The notes beneath the pieces were generated by a model. That model was not told the origin of the DNA and searched no databases. It worked only from the letters and a program-made list of their open reading frames with translations. Shown piece after piece: positions 1-9,876 of a DNA stretch of 64,000 nucleotides. Numbering within the stretch: the stretch's first letter is position 1; every line of letters starts with the position of its first letter. The DNA comes from Vibrio sp. 05-20-BW147 (GTDB lineage Bacteria; Pseudomonadota; Gammaproteobacteria; Enterobacterales; Vibrionaceae), in assembly GCF_013369385.1 (NCBI RefSeq), contig NZ_SZTO01000003.1:248001-312000 (forward strand), written 5' to 3'. The position numbers were made by a program, and so were the translations under genes.

Positions 1-259
1 AAGGGAAATCATCATTTCAGCACTGCGTGAGTGGATGGCAGAAATTGGTAAGCGAGCCAGTGTTGCGGTTTCTTGGGTGGGTAAGGTAAAAACCGTGAGT
101 CAAATGTTTGCGCTTTGGGTACTAATCTGGCGTTATGACGACTGGATGATCTGGTTAGGCTTTGGTGCATTGTACATTGCCACTTTCTTAACATACTGGT
201 CGATGGTGCAGTATTTGACGGCTGCGAAAGATGACCTATTAAATGAAGAACATCACTAA
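1..259 (+). CDS. pgsA: CDP-diacylglycerol-glycerol-3-phosphate 3-phosphatidyltransferase, C-terminal part
   Basis: Partial gene, open at the left window edge, read in the frame that begins at base 2 and ending at TAA 257-259. The first visible residues, [14 protein letters not shown], followed by [16 protein letters not shown], match the C-terminal half of PgsA, the membrane enzyme that makes phosphatidylglycerol phosphate in phospholipid synthesis. Two hydrophobic segments follow (around MFALWVLIW and the [16 protein letters not shown] stretch), then a short charged tail ending EEHH. A strong terminator lies directly behind it, and a tRNA operon follows, as pgsA precedes tRNA genes in E. coli. 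The catalytic CDP-alcohol motif lies upstream of the window and is not visible. Confidence 0.9.
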   Translation, partial: REIIISALREWMAEIGKRASVAVSWVGKVKTVSQMFALWVLIWRYDDWMIWLGFGALYIATFLTYWSMVQYLTAAKDDLLNEEHH

Positions 260-268
260 TACAGAGAA

Positions 269-292
269 AGCGGGCGCAAGCCCGTTTTTTTA
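269..292 (+). terminator. Rho-independent terminator of pgsA
   Basis: A five-base-pair GC stem (CGGGC 271-275, GCCCG 280-284) with a GCAA tetraloop is followed by seven T. It starts about ten bases after the pgsA stop codon and separates pgsA from the tRNA operon. Confidence 0.85.
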
Positions 293-453
293 TGCTTGAA
301 ATTCCTAAGTGTTTACCAAGAGCAGACGACGCAAGCTTAGGATTATTCTAACTATCTTCTCTTCTTTTTAGATAAAAGCTGCCTTTAAAATAAGCAATTT
401 GCAGTGTTTAGCACATTTTGTGCTCAAACGATTTAAAAAACAAAAAAATAGTG

Positions 454-481
454 TTGACTCGATCTGATGAATGGGTAGAAT
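454..481 (+). promoter_or_regulatory. Sigma-70 promoter of the tRNA operon
   Basis: TTGACT (454-459) and TAGAAT (476-481) are separated by 16 bp. The -10 is followed by a C-rich discriminator (GCATCCCG), as in stringently controlled stable-RNA promoters. The expected start is about 35 bp upstream of tRNA-Cys. The sequence 293-453 upstream is AT-rich (an A-rich tract lies around 434-448) and could act as an UP element; nothing else is seen there. Confidence 0.75.
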
Positions 482-525
482 GCATCCCGTACCCAAGAGA
501 GGAAAGCTTCTTAAAGGTCATGTAA

Positions 526-599
526 GGCGCGTTGGCAGAGGGGCTATGCAGCGGATTGCAAATCCGTGGACCTCGGTTCGACTCCGGGACGCGCCTCCA
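526..599 (+). tRNA. tRNA-Cys (GCA)
   Basis: This is a 74-nt cloverleaf with acceptor arms GGCGCGT / ACGCGCC, anticodon GCA at 558-560, a GGTTCGACTCC T arm and encoded CCA at 597-599. It is the first gene of the tRNA operon, four bases before tRNA-Gly. Confidence 0.95.
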
Positions 600-602
600 T
601 TT

Positions 603-678
603 GCGACACTAGCTCAGTTGGTAGAGCGCAACCTTGCCAAGGTTGAGGTCACGAGTTCGAACCTCGTGTGTCGCTCCA
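603..678 (+). tRNA. tRNA-Gly (GCC)
   Basis: This is a 76-nt cloverleaf with acceptor arms GCGACAC / GTGTCGC, anticodon GCC at 636-638, T-loop TTCGAAC and encoded CCA. It is the second gene of the tRNA operon. Confidence 0.95.
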
Positions 679-731
679 CTTTCTCAAGTGGATGAAATAG
701 CTTTTATCGTGCTTAACGATAATATTACGGA

Positions 732-808
<77 letters not shown>

Positions 809-850
809 ATTTCAAAGCTCTCACTGTGCTTAACGGTGACACAATACGGA

Positions 851-927
<77 letters not shown>

Positions 928-969
928 ATTTCAAAGCTCTCACTGTGCTTAACGGTGACACAATACGGA

Positions 970-1046
<77 letters not shown>

Positions 1047-1620
1047 ATTTTCGGACGATGACAATTCCTTGTTTTGTGCGAAAGATGCTATCCCGTCATG
1101 CAATGAGGCGGTGATCATCACCTTCTGTACTGCTCTTTCAATAATGCTGCGAAGCATGAATCCCTAAAATGAAACTTATATCCGATATAGATATTCGGAT
1201 GTTTTTGTCGTTTCCTTTCTAGCTCAATTATCACTATCTCTGCTAAGTGCAGGCAGGTAGCCTCTTTACGTTGTTCATTAACAGACTTATCCACAGAAAG
1301 TTAGATGTGGATAACTTGGTTGATAACAATATCTAATGAACACTTTCTTCTTGACAATAGAGGATCATTTAAGATTACAGTGATCGTGCACTCTTGATGT
1401 TGATTGATAAGTTGTTGTTTTTGAATGGTAATGTCGTATTTTTTTTTATTCTGTGGTGTTGTTTTTTGATCACTAAGCTTGACTTTATTGATCCTAGTCA
1501 TTGATTGGATATGTGTTTAACTTTTTTTTAGTGCCACTTTCTGAGAGGCTCTGTCAATTTTTTCCACATTGTAAAATTTGAGATGGAAATCAAATATTAC
1601 TGCGTAAAAATGTGTCGCCA
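1047..1620. other. Non-coding region between the tRNA operon and queG, with DnaA boxes
   Basis: This is 574 bp without a credible gene. It holds the candidate tRNA terminator, two perfect inverted TTATCCACA boxes (1287-1295 plus; 1306-1314 minus), a third box TTTTCCACA (1560-1568), a flanking 9-bp inverted repeat TGTTCATTA / TAATGAACA (1272-1280, 1334-1342), and four GATC sites within 1363-1493. The part after 1320 is strongly AT-rich. The open frames here are short, and the one overlapping the tRNAs is an artefact. Confidence 0.6.
1180..1208 (+). terminator. Possible terminator of the tRNA operon
   Basis: ATCCGA (1180-1185) and TCGGAT (1195-1200) form a six-base-pair stem with a nine-base AT-rich loop, followed by GTTTTTG. 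The stem is short, so this is only a candidate. No better terminator is visible between the last tRNA and queG. Confidence 0.35.
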
Positions 1621-2742
1621 CTATCTTGCATCTCTTGGAAGTCCTTTATCGACAATACGTATTAGTCTTTGCTTTTTCATATCGAACTGAAACTCACTGC
1701 GTTGAGTCAGTTGCTCTTGCAGGGCCCATTCAATATGTTCATCGAGAAGTGCGCTTAGCCCTTTGCGTTGCTGTAGTGCGTCAATAATACTGGGTGACAG
1801 CGGTGCATTGCCCATCGCAATAGCAATGTTTCTTAACCACTGGATATGTCCAATTCGGCGAATTGCTGAACCTTCCATGTTTTTTAGAAAAGTCCCCTCG
1901 TCCCATGAAAAAAGTTCGACCAAATCGGCATTAGTGAGCGCTTCTCGTCGATGAAAATCGCCTTCAGTGGTGAGTTCGGCATAGCGATTCCACGGACAAA
2001 CGAGTTGGCAATCATCGCAGCCATAGATCCGGTTTCCGATGGCTTTACGAAATTCCGGTGCGATCACGCCTGAGTGCTCGATGGTGAGATAGGAGATGCA
2101 GCGACGCGCATCGACCACTTGGTTCTCAACAATCGCTTGAGTTGGGCAGGAGGTAATGCATGCTTGGCATTTGCCACAGTGATCTTCGCTAGGCTGGTCG
2201 ATTGGAAGTGGAAGATCGATAAGTAACTCTCCCAGAAAAAACCAAGAGCCGGCTTCTTTATCGAGGATTAATGAGTGCTTCCCTGTCCAGCCTAATCCGG
2301 CTTTTTGCGCGAGTGGTCTTTCTAAAATGGGGGCGGAGTCAACGAAAGGTCGATAGCCAAATTGACCTACTTCGTTTTCAATCTTTTTTGCTAGTGCACT
2401 AAGTTGTTTGCGAACCAGTTTGTGGTAATCGCGCCCCAAGGCATAGCGGCTGATATAAGCTTGTGTAGGGTCAGATAAATTCGAAGCAAATTGAGCCTGA
2501 GGAGGCAGGTAATCCATACGAACGCTGATGACACGTATGGTACCGGGTAGTAATTCTGCAGGGCGAGCGCGCATCATACCGTGTCTCGCCATCCAATCCA
2601 TGGTGCCGTGGTAACCAGAATCGAGCCATTTTTGTAATTGGGCTTCATGCTCACTCAAATCAATATCGCAGATCCCGACTTTTTGGAAGCCGAGTTCTTT
2701 GCCCCATAATTTGATTTGTTGTGCGAGCTGATGGTAATCCAT
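1621..2742 (-). CDS. queG: Epoxyqueuosine reductase QueG
   Basis: A 373-residue cobalamin-dependent iron-sulfur enzyme that reduces epoxyqueuosine to queuosine, the last step of this wobble-base modification in tRNAs with GUN anticodons. Two ferredoxin-like cysteine sets are visible: C189, C192, C195, C199 (CGKCQACITSCP) and C242, C245, C249 (GCDDCQLVCPWN), with C215 between them. The VDSAPILER segment (about 134-142) carries the conserved aspartate proposed as proton donor. A HEAT-like C-terminal region (about 300-373) is expected for tRNA binding. The length is normal for the family. It is transcribed away from tsaE, in the arrangement known from other vibrios. Confidence 0.95.
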   Translation of the reverse strand: MDYHQLAQQIKLWGKELGFQKVGICDIDLSEHEAQLQKWLDSGYHGTMDWMARHGMMRARPAELLPGTIRVISVRMDYLPPQAQFASNLSDPTQAYISRYALGRDYHKLVRKQLSALAKKIENEVGQFGYRPFVDSAPILERPLAQKAGLGWTGKHSLILDKEAGSWFFLGELLIDLPLPIDQPSEDHCGKCQACITSCPTQAIVENQVVDARRCISYLTIEHSGVIAPEFRKAIGNRIYGCDDCQLVCPWNRYAELTTEGDFHRREALTNADLVELFSWDEGTFLKNMEGSAIRRIGHIQWLRNIAIAMGNAPLSPSIIDALQQRKGLSALLDEHIEWALQEQLTQRSEFQFDMKKQRLIRIVDKGLPRDAR

Positions 2743-2934
2743 GATGACTGTCTGTTAAAAAACGGACGCGGATCTTACTGGATCTTAGCTTAAGGTTCTA
2801 CTCTAACCCTCGATCTAGAGCGATTTTTCGTTGAAATGACATTTGGGTGCTTGTCTCTCAAAATGGACACGGTTTACTATTCGTGTTCTTTTGATTTTTA
2901 TATAGTCAACTTCGACATTCAGAGATACATGATC

Positions 2935-3399
2935 ATGAACGTAAAACAGTTCGAACTGAAAGATGAGCAGGCTACCGTTCTGCTTGGAACACAACTTGCC
3001 CATCTTTGCTCCCAACAAACCACGATTTACTTACATGGTGATCTTGGTGCTGGAAAAACCACCTTTAGTCGTGGTTTTGTGAGAGCGCTTGGTCATGCAG
3101 GTAATGTAAAAAGCCCTACTTACACTTTGGTAGAGCCTTATCAGTTGGCTGATTGGCAAGTATACCACTTTGATCTTTATCGATTAGCCGATCCCGAGGA
3201 ACTCGAGTTCATGGGCATTCGCGACTATTTTACTCACGATGCGATCTGTTTGGTGGAGTGGCCTGAAAAGGGTGAAGGTCTTCTTCCCAAGCCGGATCTT
3301 GATATTGATATTCGTTACCACGGCGAACAGCGTATCGCACAAGTAAAAGCAAACAATGATTACGGCCTGAAACTGCTCAGTAAATTGGAGTTATGTTGA
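2935..3399 (+). CDS. tsaE: tRNA threonylcarbamoyladenosine biosynthesis ATPase TsaE
   Basis: A 154-residue P-loop ATPase of the TsaBDE complex that makes t6A37 on ANN-decoding tRNAs. The Walker A motif is GDLGAGKTT, followed by the family sequences [13 protein letters not shown] and HFDLYRL, and the late LVEWPEKG motif. The ATG at 2935 is chosen because AGAGA (2921-2925) sits nine bases upstream and the product then has the usual length. ATG 2929 would add only two residues, and the longest frame from 2836 adds a non-conserved leader. The NAD(P)HX-repair gene nnr, which precedes tsaE in E. coli, is absent here. The 3' end overlaps amiB by seven bases. Confidence 0.92.
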   Translation: MNVKQFELKDEQATVLLGTQLAHLCSQQTTIYLHGDLGAGKTTFSRGFVRALGHAGNVKSPTYTLVEPYQLADWQVYHFDLYRLADPEELEFMGIRDYFTHDAICLVEWPEKGEGLLPKPDLDIDIRYHGEQRIAQVKANNDYGLKLLSKLELC

Positions 3400-5108
3400 G
3401 TTTAAAGCGCATTCGAAATGCAGCAGTCTGGCTGTCTGCACTCTATATTCTGATTCCTTCTCTTGTATGGGCCAATGTTTTACAAGGCGTGAGGGTATGG
3501 CCTGCACCGGATGAAACTCGAGTGGTGGTGGATTTAGCGGATGAAGCAAACTTCAGCTATTTTTCATTGACCAAACCCGATCGTTTAGTGGTGGATCTGA
3601 AAAGCACATCACTCAAAACTAAATTGCCGATTGCTGTTAGTGATAGCCCAGTGCTGTCTCGCATCCGTCAAAGTTCGCCACCAGAGTCTGGCACTTATCG
3701 CTTGGTGTTTGAACTTAAGAAAAGTACATCAGCGGAGCTTTTTAAACTGGCTCCAACCCCCGGAGGCGATTACGGACATCGCCTAGTGATCGACTTACCA
3801 CATAACGCTCGTAGTGCTACATCCGCCACACCTAGCTCAAAACCGCAAGCTGTGAGCAAAGAGATTCAGTCAGTCCAGCATGCGGAGGAAATTCTTATTG
3901 TGATTGACCCAGGGCATGGTGGTGAAGACCCCGGTTCAATAGGTCCAACGCGTCGTTATGAAAAGAACGCTACGTTGAGTATTTCACACAAAATTGCTGC
4001 AGAGCTCAACGCGGTCCCTGGTATCAAAACCAAACTGACACGTTCTGGTGATTATTTTGTTAATCTGAACCGTCGTGTGGCGATTGCGCGTGAAAATGAC
4101 GCACATTTGCTGATTTCTGTGCATGCCGACGCCTTTACTTCTCCGCAACCGCGCGGTGGCTCAGTGTTCGTGTTGAACACCCGTCGAGCCAATACGGAAA
4201 TTGCCCGATGGGTAGAGAACCATGAGAAACAGTCCGAAATATTAGGCGGTTCCGGAGCGGCTTTCAGCAATATTAACGATAAGAATGTCAACCAGACATT
4301 GCTCGATCTGCAATTTAGCCATTCTCAGAAAGAGGGTTACAAACTCGCGACCGAAATTTTGTCGGAAATGGGGAAAGTTGCCGAGTTGCATAACAGCCAA
4401 CCAATTAATACCAGCCTTGCTGTGTTGCGTTCACCGCAGATTCCTTCAGTTTTGGTCGAAACGGGGTTCATCTCAAACCCGACTGAGGAAAAGTTGTTGT
4501 TTCAGCGAGCACACCAAGACAAATTGGCCAAAGCGATCGCTAAAGCGGTGCTCAAGTATCTGAAAGATAACCCACCTGAAGGTACGGTGTTTGCTTCCAG
4601 CGCCAAACCTATCGTTCACACGGTGAAACAAGGTGAGTCATTGAGTGTGATTGCCCAACGTTACGGCACTTCAACGCAAGCGATCATGCAAGACAATCAG
4701 CTTAAGTCATCAAGCTTATCGATTGGTCAAAACCTAAAAATTCAGCGTGGGGTGCCAAGTTCTAAAGTGATCGCCGCTCAACCGAATACTGTGGAAACAA
4801 AGACCATCACCCATAAAGTGGATAGAGGGGAGTTTTTGGGCATGATTGCGGATCGATATAAGGTATCAGTGGCAGATATTCGCAAAGAGAACAAGCTCAA
4901 AACCGATACACTTTGGGTGGGGCAGACGCTAAAGATTACGGTGAACTTGAAGGATCAACCGATCCGAAGACATACGGTTGCTCGTGGTGAGTTTCTTAGC
5001 AAAATCGCTGCGAAGTACGATGTTAGTGTGTCGAGCATTCGCCAAGCCAACAACTTGCGTTCAGATGAGCTTGCCATTGGCCAAGTGCTGATTATTCCAA
5101 ATAAGTAG
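3393..5108 (+). CDS. amiB: N-acetylmuramoyl-L-alanine amidase AmiB with three LysM repeats
   Basis: A 571-residue periplasmic zinc amidase that splits daughter-cell peptidoglycan at division. The order is signal peptide (about 1-27), AMIN domain (about 28-130), amidase_3 catalytic domain (about 165-395), and three LysM domains (about 408-452, 470-514, 528-570). Zinc-ligand motifs are visible: [11 protein letters not shown] (near 170-180), the glutamate in RRYEKN (near 190), SVHAD (near 243) and LVETGF (near 355). Each LysM starts HTV/HKV and contains a GEsL or GEfL motif. E. coli AmiB lacks so long a LysM tail, so septal targeting here may rest partly on peptidoglycan binding. The start overlaps tsaE, suggesting coupled translation. 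Confidence 0.95.
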   Translation: MLSLKRIRNAAVWLSALYILIPSLVWANVLQGVRVWPAPDETRVVVDLADEANFSYFSLTKPDRLVVDLKSTSLKTKLPIAVSDSPVLSRIRQSSPPESGTYRLVFELKKSTSAELFKLAPTPGGDYGHRLVIDLPHNARSATSATPSSKPQAVSKEIQSVQHAEEILIVIDPGHGGEDPGSIGPTRRYEKNATLSISHKIAAELNAVPGIKTKLTRSGDYFVNLNRRVAIARENDAHLLISVHADAFTSPQPRGGSVFVLNTRRANTEIARWVENHEKQSEILGGSGAAFSNINDKNVNQTLLDLQFSHSQKEGYKLATEILSEMGKVAELHNSQPINTSLAVLRSPQIPSVLVETGFISNPTEEKLLFQRAHQDKLAKAIAKAVLKYLKDNPPEGTVFASSAKPIVHTVKQGESLSVIAQRYGTSTQAIMQDNQLKSSSLSIGQNLKIQRGVPSSKVIAAQPNTVETKTITHKVDRGEFLGMIADRYKVSVADIRKENKLKTDTLWVGQTLKITVNLKDQPIRRHTVARGEFLSKIAAKYDVSVSSIRQANNLRSDELAIGQVLIIPNK

Positions 5109-5116
5109 GCAAAGAG

Positions 5117-7111
5117 ATGACGATCCGGATATTACCAGCACGTTTGGCCAACCAGATAGCGGCTGGTGAAGTGGTTGAACGCCCCGCTTCTGTGGTCAAA
5201 GAACTAGTGGAAAACAGCCTCGATTCAGGGGCGACTAAGATTGACATCGATATCGAGAAAGGCGGCGCAAAGCTGATTCGTATCCGTGACAACGGTTCTG
5301 GCATTGTGAAAGATGAGCTTGGCCTTGCACTAAGCCGACACGCGACCTCAAAAATCCACACCTTGGACGATCTGGAAGCGATTATGAGTCTTGGTTTTCG
5401 TGGTGAAGCGTTAGCCAGTATCAGTTCAGTATCGCGATTAACCCTCACCTCTCGCCCTGCAACGCAAGAACAAGCGTGGAGTGCTTATGCGGAAGGGCGA
5501 GATATGCAGGTGAAACTGCAGCCTAGCGCTCACCCAATTGGTACCACCGTTGAAGTGGTCGATCTGTTTTTTAACACCCCTGCCAGACGCAAATTTCTTC
5601 GTACTGAGAAAACTGAATTTGCCCATATTGATGAGCTGCTCAAACGGATTGCACTCAGCCGCTTTGATGTGTCGATAACCTTACGCCACAACGGCAAAGT
5701 GATCCGCCAATATCGTGCCGCACACAACGATCTTCAGGCGGAAAAACGCTTAGCCACTGTTTGTGGTCAAGCGTTTGTACGTTGCATGCTGAAAATAGAG
5801 CTAGAACATCAAGGCCTCAAACTTCATGGTTGGATCACCACGCCAGAAGGGGCTCGCCAGCAAAGTGATCTGCAATATTGTTATGTGAATGGCCGGATGA
5901 TGCGCGACAAGCTCATCAATCATGCCATTCGCCAAAGCTACGAGACGAGCTTAAAGCCTGAGCAATTTGCCGCTTACGTCCTATTCATTGAGTTGGACCC
6001 ACATCAAGTTGACGTCAACGTTCATCCTGCCAAACATGAAGTGCGCTTCCATCAAGCCCGCTTGGTACATGATTTTATCTATCAAGCACTTGCAAGTGCG
6101 TTGGCGCAAAGTGACAGTATCGAGCAGCCGCAAATCAATGAGTCAGCTTTTCATTATCAAGTCGAGCCAGAAGTTGAACCACTCGGTCGCTTTCCTGCCG
6201 AAAGTAATGAGGTTCCACAATCGGTTTATCACGCCATTGAAAAAGCGCCAGCCTATCCACGAAAAGCAGGACAAGAGCAACAGTTGCAGCAACGGGCACC
6301 TTTGGAAAGCTCGCTCTCTAGTGAACAAGGCTGTGAAGTTTCACCTGCGCCACACAATGAGCGCCATGTTTGGATGGAGTCACGATCCCCTGCGCGTCAT
6401 ACATCATCTTCAAATCAGAGTGAACGCTATGGCGAGCCAGCACCCAGCAAACAGCAAGTCAAAGCGTATGCGGAGTTACTTCATACCCCGGATTTTCCGG
6501 CCCAGAATGTGGAATGTGATCCGTCGCCCTCCATCGCCTCTCCAGTCCAAGAGTTAGGGAAGGCGGTGTCCGTGGTGGCGCAACGTTATCTTTTGACGAC
6601 AACGAAGGCGGGGTGCCAACTGGTTTCTCTTGCTCGCGCAGAGTTCTATCGAACCTTTGGGCAACTGAATGGTGATAAAGCGACATTGAAGTCTCAGCCT
6701 TTGTTGGTGCCGCTTTCGCTAAAACTGGAAAAAGGGTTGGTTCATGCCGCGCAAGAGCATCAAGATCGTTTTGCTCGGATGGGGATCCTCTTCAAAATGC
6801 GTAATGAGAAAGCCCTGATGGTGATGGGGGTGCCTGCGCCATTAAGACAACAAAATTTACAACTTCTTATTCCAGATCTGTTATCTTACGCCGCTTCGCA
6901 AGCCCAGAAGAAAGAGCTGACACAAAATGACACGGCGATGGCGCAGTGGTTGGCGTTGCGTGTGGCAAAAGTGAAAAGCCACTATACACTTTCTGAGGCG
7001 ATACAAATTATTTCGGAACTCGAACAACTCTGGCAAGAGAAGCTCCCGCTACAGGATGCTCAACTGGTCACGAGTGTCGATTTCTCGGCAACGATTGCAC
7101 AACTGACATGA
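5117..7111 (+). CDS. mutL: DNA mismatch repair protein MutL
   Basis: A 664-residue GHKL ATPase that couples MutS to MutH and UvrD in methyl-directed mismatch repair. The N-terminal ATPase motifs are intact: ELVENSLD (29-36), DNGSGI (58-63) and GFRGEAL (93-99). A low-complexity, Q/S/P-rich linker (about 340-470) leads to the C-terminal dimerisation domain. The endonuclease motif DQHAxxExxxxE of MutH-less bacteria is absent, as expected for a gammaproteobacterium that relies on MutH. The ATG follows an AAAGAG site. It lies eight bases after amiB and four before miaA, so it is within the operon. Confidence 0.96.
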   Translation: MTIRILPARLANQIAAGEVVERPASVVKELVENSLDSGATKIDIDIEKGGAKLIRIRDNGSGIVKDELGLALSRHATSKIHTLDDLEAIMSLGFRGEALASISSVSRLTLTSRPATQEQAWSAYAEGRDMQVKLQPSAHPIGTTVEVVDLFFNTPARRKFLRTEKTEFAHIDELLKRIALSRFDVSITLRHNGKVIRQYRAAHNDLQAEKRLATVCGQAFVRCMLKIELEHQGLKLHGWITTPEGARQQSDLQYCYVNGRMMRDKLINHAIRQSYETSLKPEQFAAYVLFIELDPHQVDVNVHPAKHEVRFHQARLVHDFIYQALASALAQSDSIEQPQINESAFHYQVEPEVEPLGRFPAESNEVPQSVYHAIEKAPAYPRKAGQEQQLQQRAPLESSLSSEQGCEVSPAPHNERHVWMESRSPARHTSSSNQSERYGEPAPSKQQVKAYAELLHTPDFPAQNVECDPSPSIASPVQELGKAVSVVAQRYLLTTTKAGCQLVSLARAEFYRTFGQLNGDKATLKSQPLLVPLSLKLEKGLVHAAQEHQDRFARMGILFKMRNEKALMVMGVPAPLRQQNLQLLIPDLLSYAASQAQKKELTQNDTAMAQWLALRVAKVKSHYTLSEAIQIISELEQLWQEKLPLQDAQLVTSVDFSATIAQLT

Positions 7112-7115
7112 CACC

Positions 7116-8063
7116 ATGACTGAACAATTACCTTTAGCTCTGTTTTTAATGGGGCCGACAGCATCGGGAAAAACGGAATTAGCAATCCGATTGCGTCAAC
7201 GATATCCAGTTGAACTTATCAGTGTCGACTCTGCTCTAATTTACAAGGGAATGGATATTGGCACTGCCAAACCTGATGAACGCGAGCAACAACTGGCACC
7301 GCATCGTTTGATCGATATTTTGGAACCGACCGAAGCCTATTCAGCGGCTGATTTTCGTCGTGATGCACTTGAGGCAATGAACGAAATCGTCGCACAAGGC
7401 AAAATTCCATTGCTTGTAGGTGGAACTATGCTCTATTTCAAAGCGTTACTCGAAGGTTTGTCACCACTTCCTGCTGCAAATGCTGAAATCCGTCAGCAAA
7501 TTGAGCAAGAAGCATTGACGAAAGGTTGGTCAGTATTGCACGATGAGTTGCAAATGATTGATCCTGTATCGGCCGCGAGAATACATCCGAATGATCCGCA
7601 AAGATTATCGCGAGCATTGGAAGTTTATCGGATTTCAGGTAAAACTCTTACTGAGCTGACGGAAACGAAAGGGGAAAGTTTACCGTTTCGTGTCAAGCAG
7701 TTCGCAATAGCTCCCAAGGAAAGGGCAGAGCTCCATCGTCGTATTGAACTGCGTTTCGATAAAATGATGGAAGCAGGTTTTGAAGACGAAATGAAAACCT
7801 TGTATACACGCAAGGATCTTCATCCGGATCTCCCTTCCATTCGGTGTGTAGGCTATCGACAGATGTGGGACTATTTAGATGGAAATTGCACTTTAGACGA
7901 AGCGATTTATCGTGGCGTTTGTGCGACCCGTCAATTGGCCAAGCGACAAATTACCTGGTTGCGCAGCTGGGATAATTTAACTTGGTTGGATAGCGAAAAC
8001 ATTGAACAGTCACTAGAAACTCTTTCAGAAGCCATAGCATCTGATAGAGATAGCTGTGTATAA
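7116..8063 (+). CDS. miaA: tRNA dimethylallyltransferase MiaA
   Basis: A 315-residue enzyme that transfers a dimethylallyl group to A37 of UNN-decoding tRNAs, the first step of ms2i6A formation. Its P-loop GPTASGKTE (13-21) is followed by the [17 protein letters not shown] substrate region and the RCVGYRQ motif (about 247-253). The length is normal. The gene sits between mutL and hfq as in most enteric and Vibrio genomes. Its last codons overlap a TATAAT sequence that may be part of an hfq promoter. Confidence 0.96.
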   Translation: MTEQLPLALFLMGPTASGKTELAIRLRQRYPVELISVDSALIYKGMDIGTAKPDEREQQLAPHRLIDILEPTEAYSAADFRRDALEAMNEIVAQGKIPLLVGGTMLYFKALLEGLSPLPAANAEIRQQIEQEALTKGWSVLHDELQMIDPVSAARIHPNDPQRLSRALEVYRISGKTLTELTETKGESLPFRVKQFAIAPKERAELHRRIELRFDKMMEAGFEDEMKTLYTRKDLHPDLPSIRCVGYRQMWDYLDGNCTLDEAIYRGVCATRQLAKRQITWLRSWDNLTWLDSENIEQSLETLSEAIASDRDSCV

Positions 8064-8064
8064 T
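8059..8064 (+). promoter_or_regulatory. Candidate -10 element upstream of hfq
   Basis: A perfect TATAAT overlaps the miaA stop codon. No good -35 is found 16-18 bp upstream, so the assignment is weak. It would give a leader of about 170 nt for hfq, fitting the known habit of hfq to have its own promoters near the end of miaA. Confidence 0.35.
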
Positions 8065-8239
8065 GTGATCGTTTTTGCGTGAATACACTCTACGAAGGAT
8101 CAGTACTGGTAACTTACCGTTTAAGCTGCTAGTAACTAAGAGTGTTTTTTGTTCGTTTAGCTCAGATGCAAAGGCATTTTCTTTTGCAGTGCACCACTAG
8201 CTAAATAATTACAACTACAAATTAAATAAGGAAAATAAA

Positions 8240-8500
8240 ATGGCTAAGGGGCAATCTCTACAAGACCCATTTCTAAATGCACTCCGTCGTGAGCGTATCC
8301 CGGTATCGATTTACCTAGTAAACGGTATCAAGCTGCAAGGTCAGATCGAATCGTTCGATCAATTTGTGATCCTGCTGAAGAATACAGTAAACCAAATGGT
8401 TTATAAGCACGCTATTTCAACTGTGGTTCCTGCTCGTCCAGTGAGTCATCACAGTGGTGAGCGTGGTTCAGATCGTCCAAACGACAAATCAGAAGATTAA
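8240..8500 (+). CDS. hfq: RNA chaperone Hfq
   Basis: An 86-residue Sm-like protein that forms hexamers and anneals small RNAs to mRNAs. The Sm1 region includes [19 protein letters not shown] and the Sm2 region includes YKHAIST. The N-terminal [15 protein letters not shown] is the canonical proximal-face sequence. The C-terminal tail is short compared with the 102-residue E. coli protein, as is usual in Vibrio. AAGGAAA lies upstream of the ATG. In vibrios Hfq is needed for the Qrr RNAs that control aphA and luxR-type regulators; aphA is also in this window. Confidence 0.98.
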   Translation: MAKGQSLQDPFLNALRRERIPVSIYLVNGIKLQGQIESFDQFVILLKNTVNQMVYKHAISTVVPARPVSHHSGERGSDRPNDKSED

Positions 8501-8541
8501 TTTCGTTATCGATCATTTAAACACTTTAAGGAGTTGATTGC

Positions 8542-9831
8542 TTGTTTGACCGTTATGAATCCGGTGAGCGAGCCGTACTTGTTCATGTCAACTTCACGCA
8601 AAAAGGCGAGTGGGAAGACCTTGCAGAATGTGAATTGTTGGTTTCATCCTCGGGGGTAGAAACATTACAAGTTATCACTGCAAGTCGTCAGGCACCACAC
8701 GCCAAATACTACGTCGGAGAGGGAAAGGCTCAGGAAATTGCAAAAGCTGTGCAAATCACTGGGGCTGAAATTGTGATATTCAATCACGCCCTCTCTCCTG
8801 CCCAAGAGCGCAACCTCGAAAGATTGTGTCAGTGTCGAGTCATCGACCGTACCGGTCTGATTCTGGATATTTTCGCCCAACGAGCTCGAACTCATGAAGG
8901 TAAACTTCAAGTGGAGTTAGCTCAGCTTCGACATATTTCCACTCGTTTGATTCGTGGTTGGACGCACCTTGAAAGGCAAAAAGGTGGTATCGGTTTGCGT
9001 GGACCTGGGGAAACTCAGCTTGAAACGGACCGCCGCTTACTGCGTGAACGCATTAAGGCGATTTTGCGTCGTTTAGAGAAAGTTGCGAAGCAGCGTGAAC
9101 AGGGGCGTCGTGCCCGAAATCGTGCAGAAATCCCGACGATCTCTTTGGTTGGTTATACCAACGCGGGAAAATCGACATTGTTCAACCGCATTACCGAAGC
9201 CGGAGTTTACGCTGCGGATCAGTTATTTGCCACACTTGATCCGACATTACGTAAGATCGAGCTAGCGGATGTTGGCCCTGCAATTCTTGCAGATACTGTA
9301 GGGTTTATCCGCCACCTACCTCACGATTTGGTGGCTGCCTTCAAAGCAACCTTGCAAGAAACGCAAGAAGCTGACATTTTGTTACATGTTGTTGATGCCA
9401 GTGATGAGCGTTTTCGTGAGAATATTCAAGCTGTTCACGTAGTTCTAGAAGAAATCGATGCTCACGAGATTCCTACACTCGTGGTAATGAACAAGATCGA
9501 CAATATGGAAGACCAACGTCCACGTATTGAGCGCGACGATGAGGGGATTCCTCGCGTGGTTTGGCTTTCTGCGATGGATGGTCAAGGCATTGATCTTCTG
9601 TTTGAAGCACTGACGGAGCGCCTCGCGTCCGCTATGGTTGAGTGTCAGTTGCGAATCCCGCCACAGCATCAAGGTCGGTTTCGTAGTACATTCTTCCAAA
9701 TGAAGTGTATTCAACAAGAAGAGTATGATCTGGATGGTAACTTGTTGATCGATATTCGAATGCAACAAGTAGATTGGTCTAGACTTGAAAAAAGAGAAGG
9801 GGCAGTTTTGCGTGACTTTATCGTCACTTAA
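8542..9831 (+). CDS. hflX: Ribosome-associated GTPase HflX
   Basis: A 429-residue GTPase that splits stalled or damaged 70S ribosomes, important in heat shock. The order is an N-terminal HflX domain, a coiled region rich in R/K/E (about 160-195), the G domain with G1 GYTNAGKST (about 203-211), G3 DTVGF and G4 NKID (about 315), then a short C-terminal domain. The start is TTG at 8542, supported by AAGGAG (8528-8533) spaced eight bases away; the next in-frame ATG would cut into the conserved N-terminal domain. It lies between hfq and hflK, as in E. coli. Confidence 0.95.
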   Translation: MFDRYESGERAVLVHVNFTQKGEWEDLAECELLVSSSGVETLQVITASRQAPHAKYYVGEGKAQEIAKAVQITGAEIVIFNHALSPAQERNLERLCQCRVIDRTGLILDIFAQRARTHEGKLQVELAQLRHISTRLIRGWTHLERQKGGIGLRGPGETQLETDRRLLRERIKAILRRLEKVAKQREQGRRARNRAEIPTISLVGYTNAGKSTLFNRITEAGVYAADQLFATLDPTLRKIELADVGPAILADTVGFIRHLPHDLVAAFKATLQETQEADILLHVVDASDERFRENIQAVHVVLEEIDAHEIPTLVVMNKIDNMEDQRPRIERDDEGIPRVVWLSAMDGQGIDLLFEALTERLASAMVECQLRIPPQHQGRFRSTFFQMKCIQQEEYDLDGNLLIDIRMQQVDWSRLEKREGAVLRDFIVT

Positions 9832-9876
9832 AGGACTGCTACAGTATAACGTCATATCAAATGATGGAGCTTTCTA

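Noticed and set aside
1160..1620. Possible replication origin
   Set aside because: DnaA boxes and AT-rich DNA are present, but the genes that flank oriC1 or oriC2 in vibrios (mnmG, mioC, dnaA, rctB) are absent and the number of boxes is low.
5967..6557. 196-codon ORF inside mutL
   Set aside because: It is an alternative frame through the unconserved mutL linker, with basic, random-looking sequence; mutL itself is intact.
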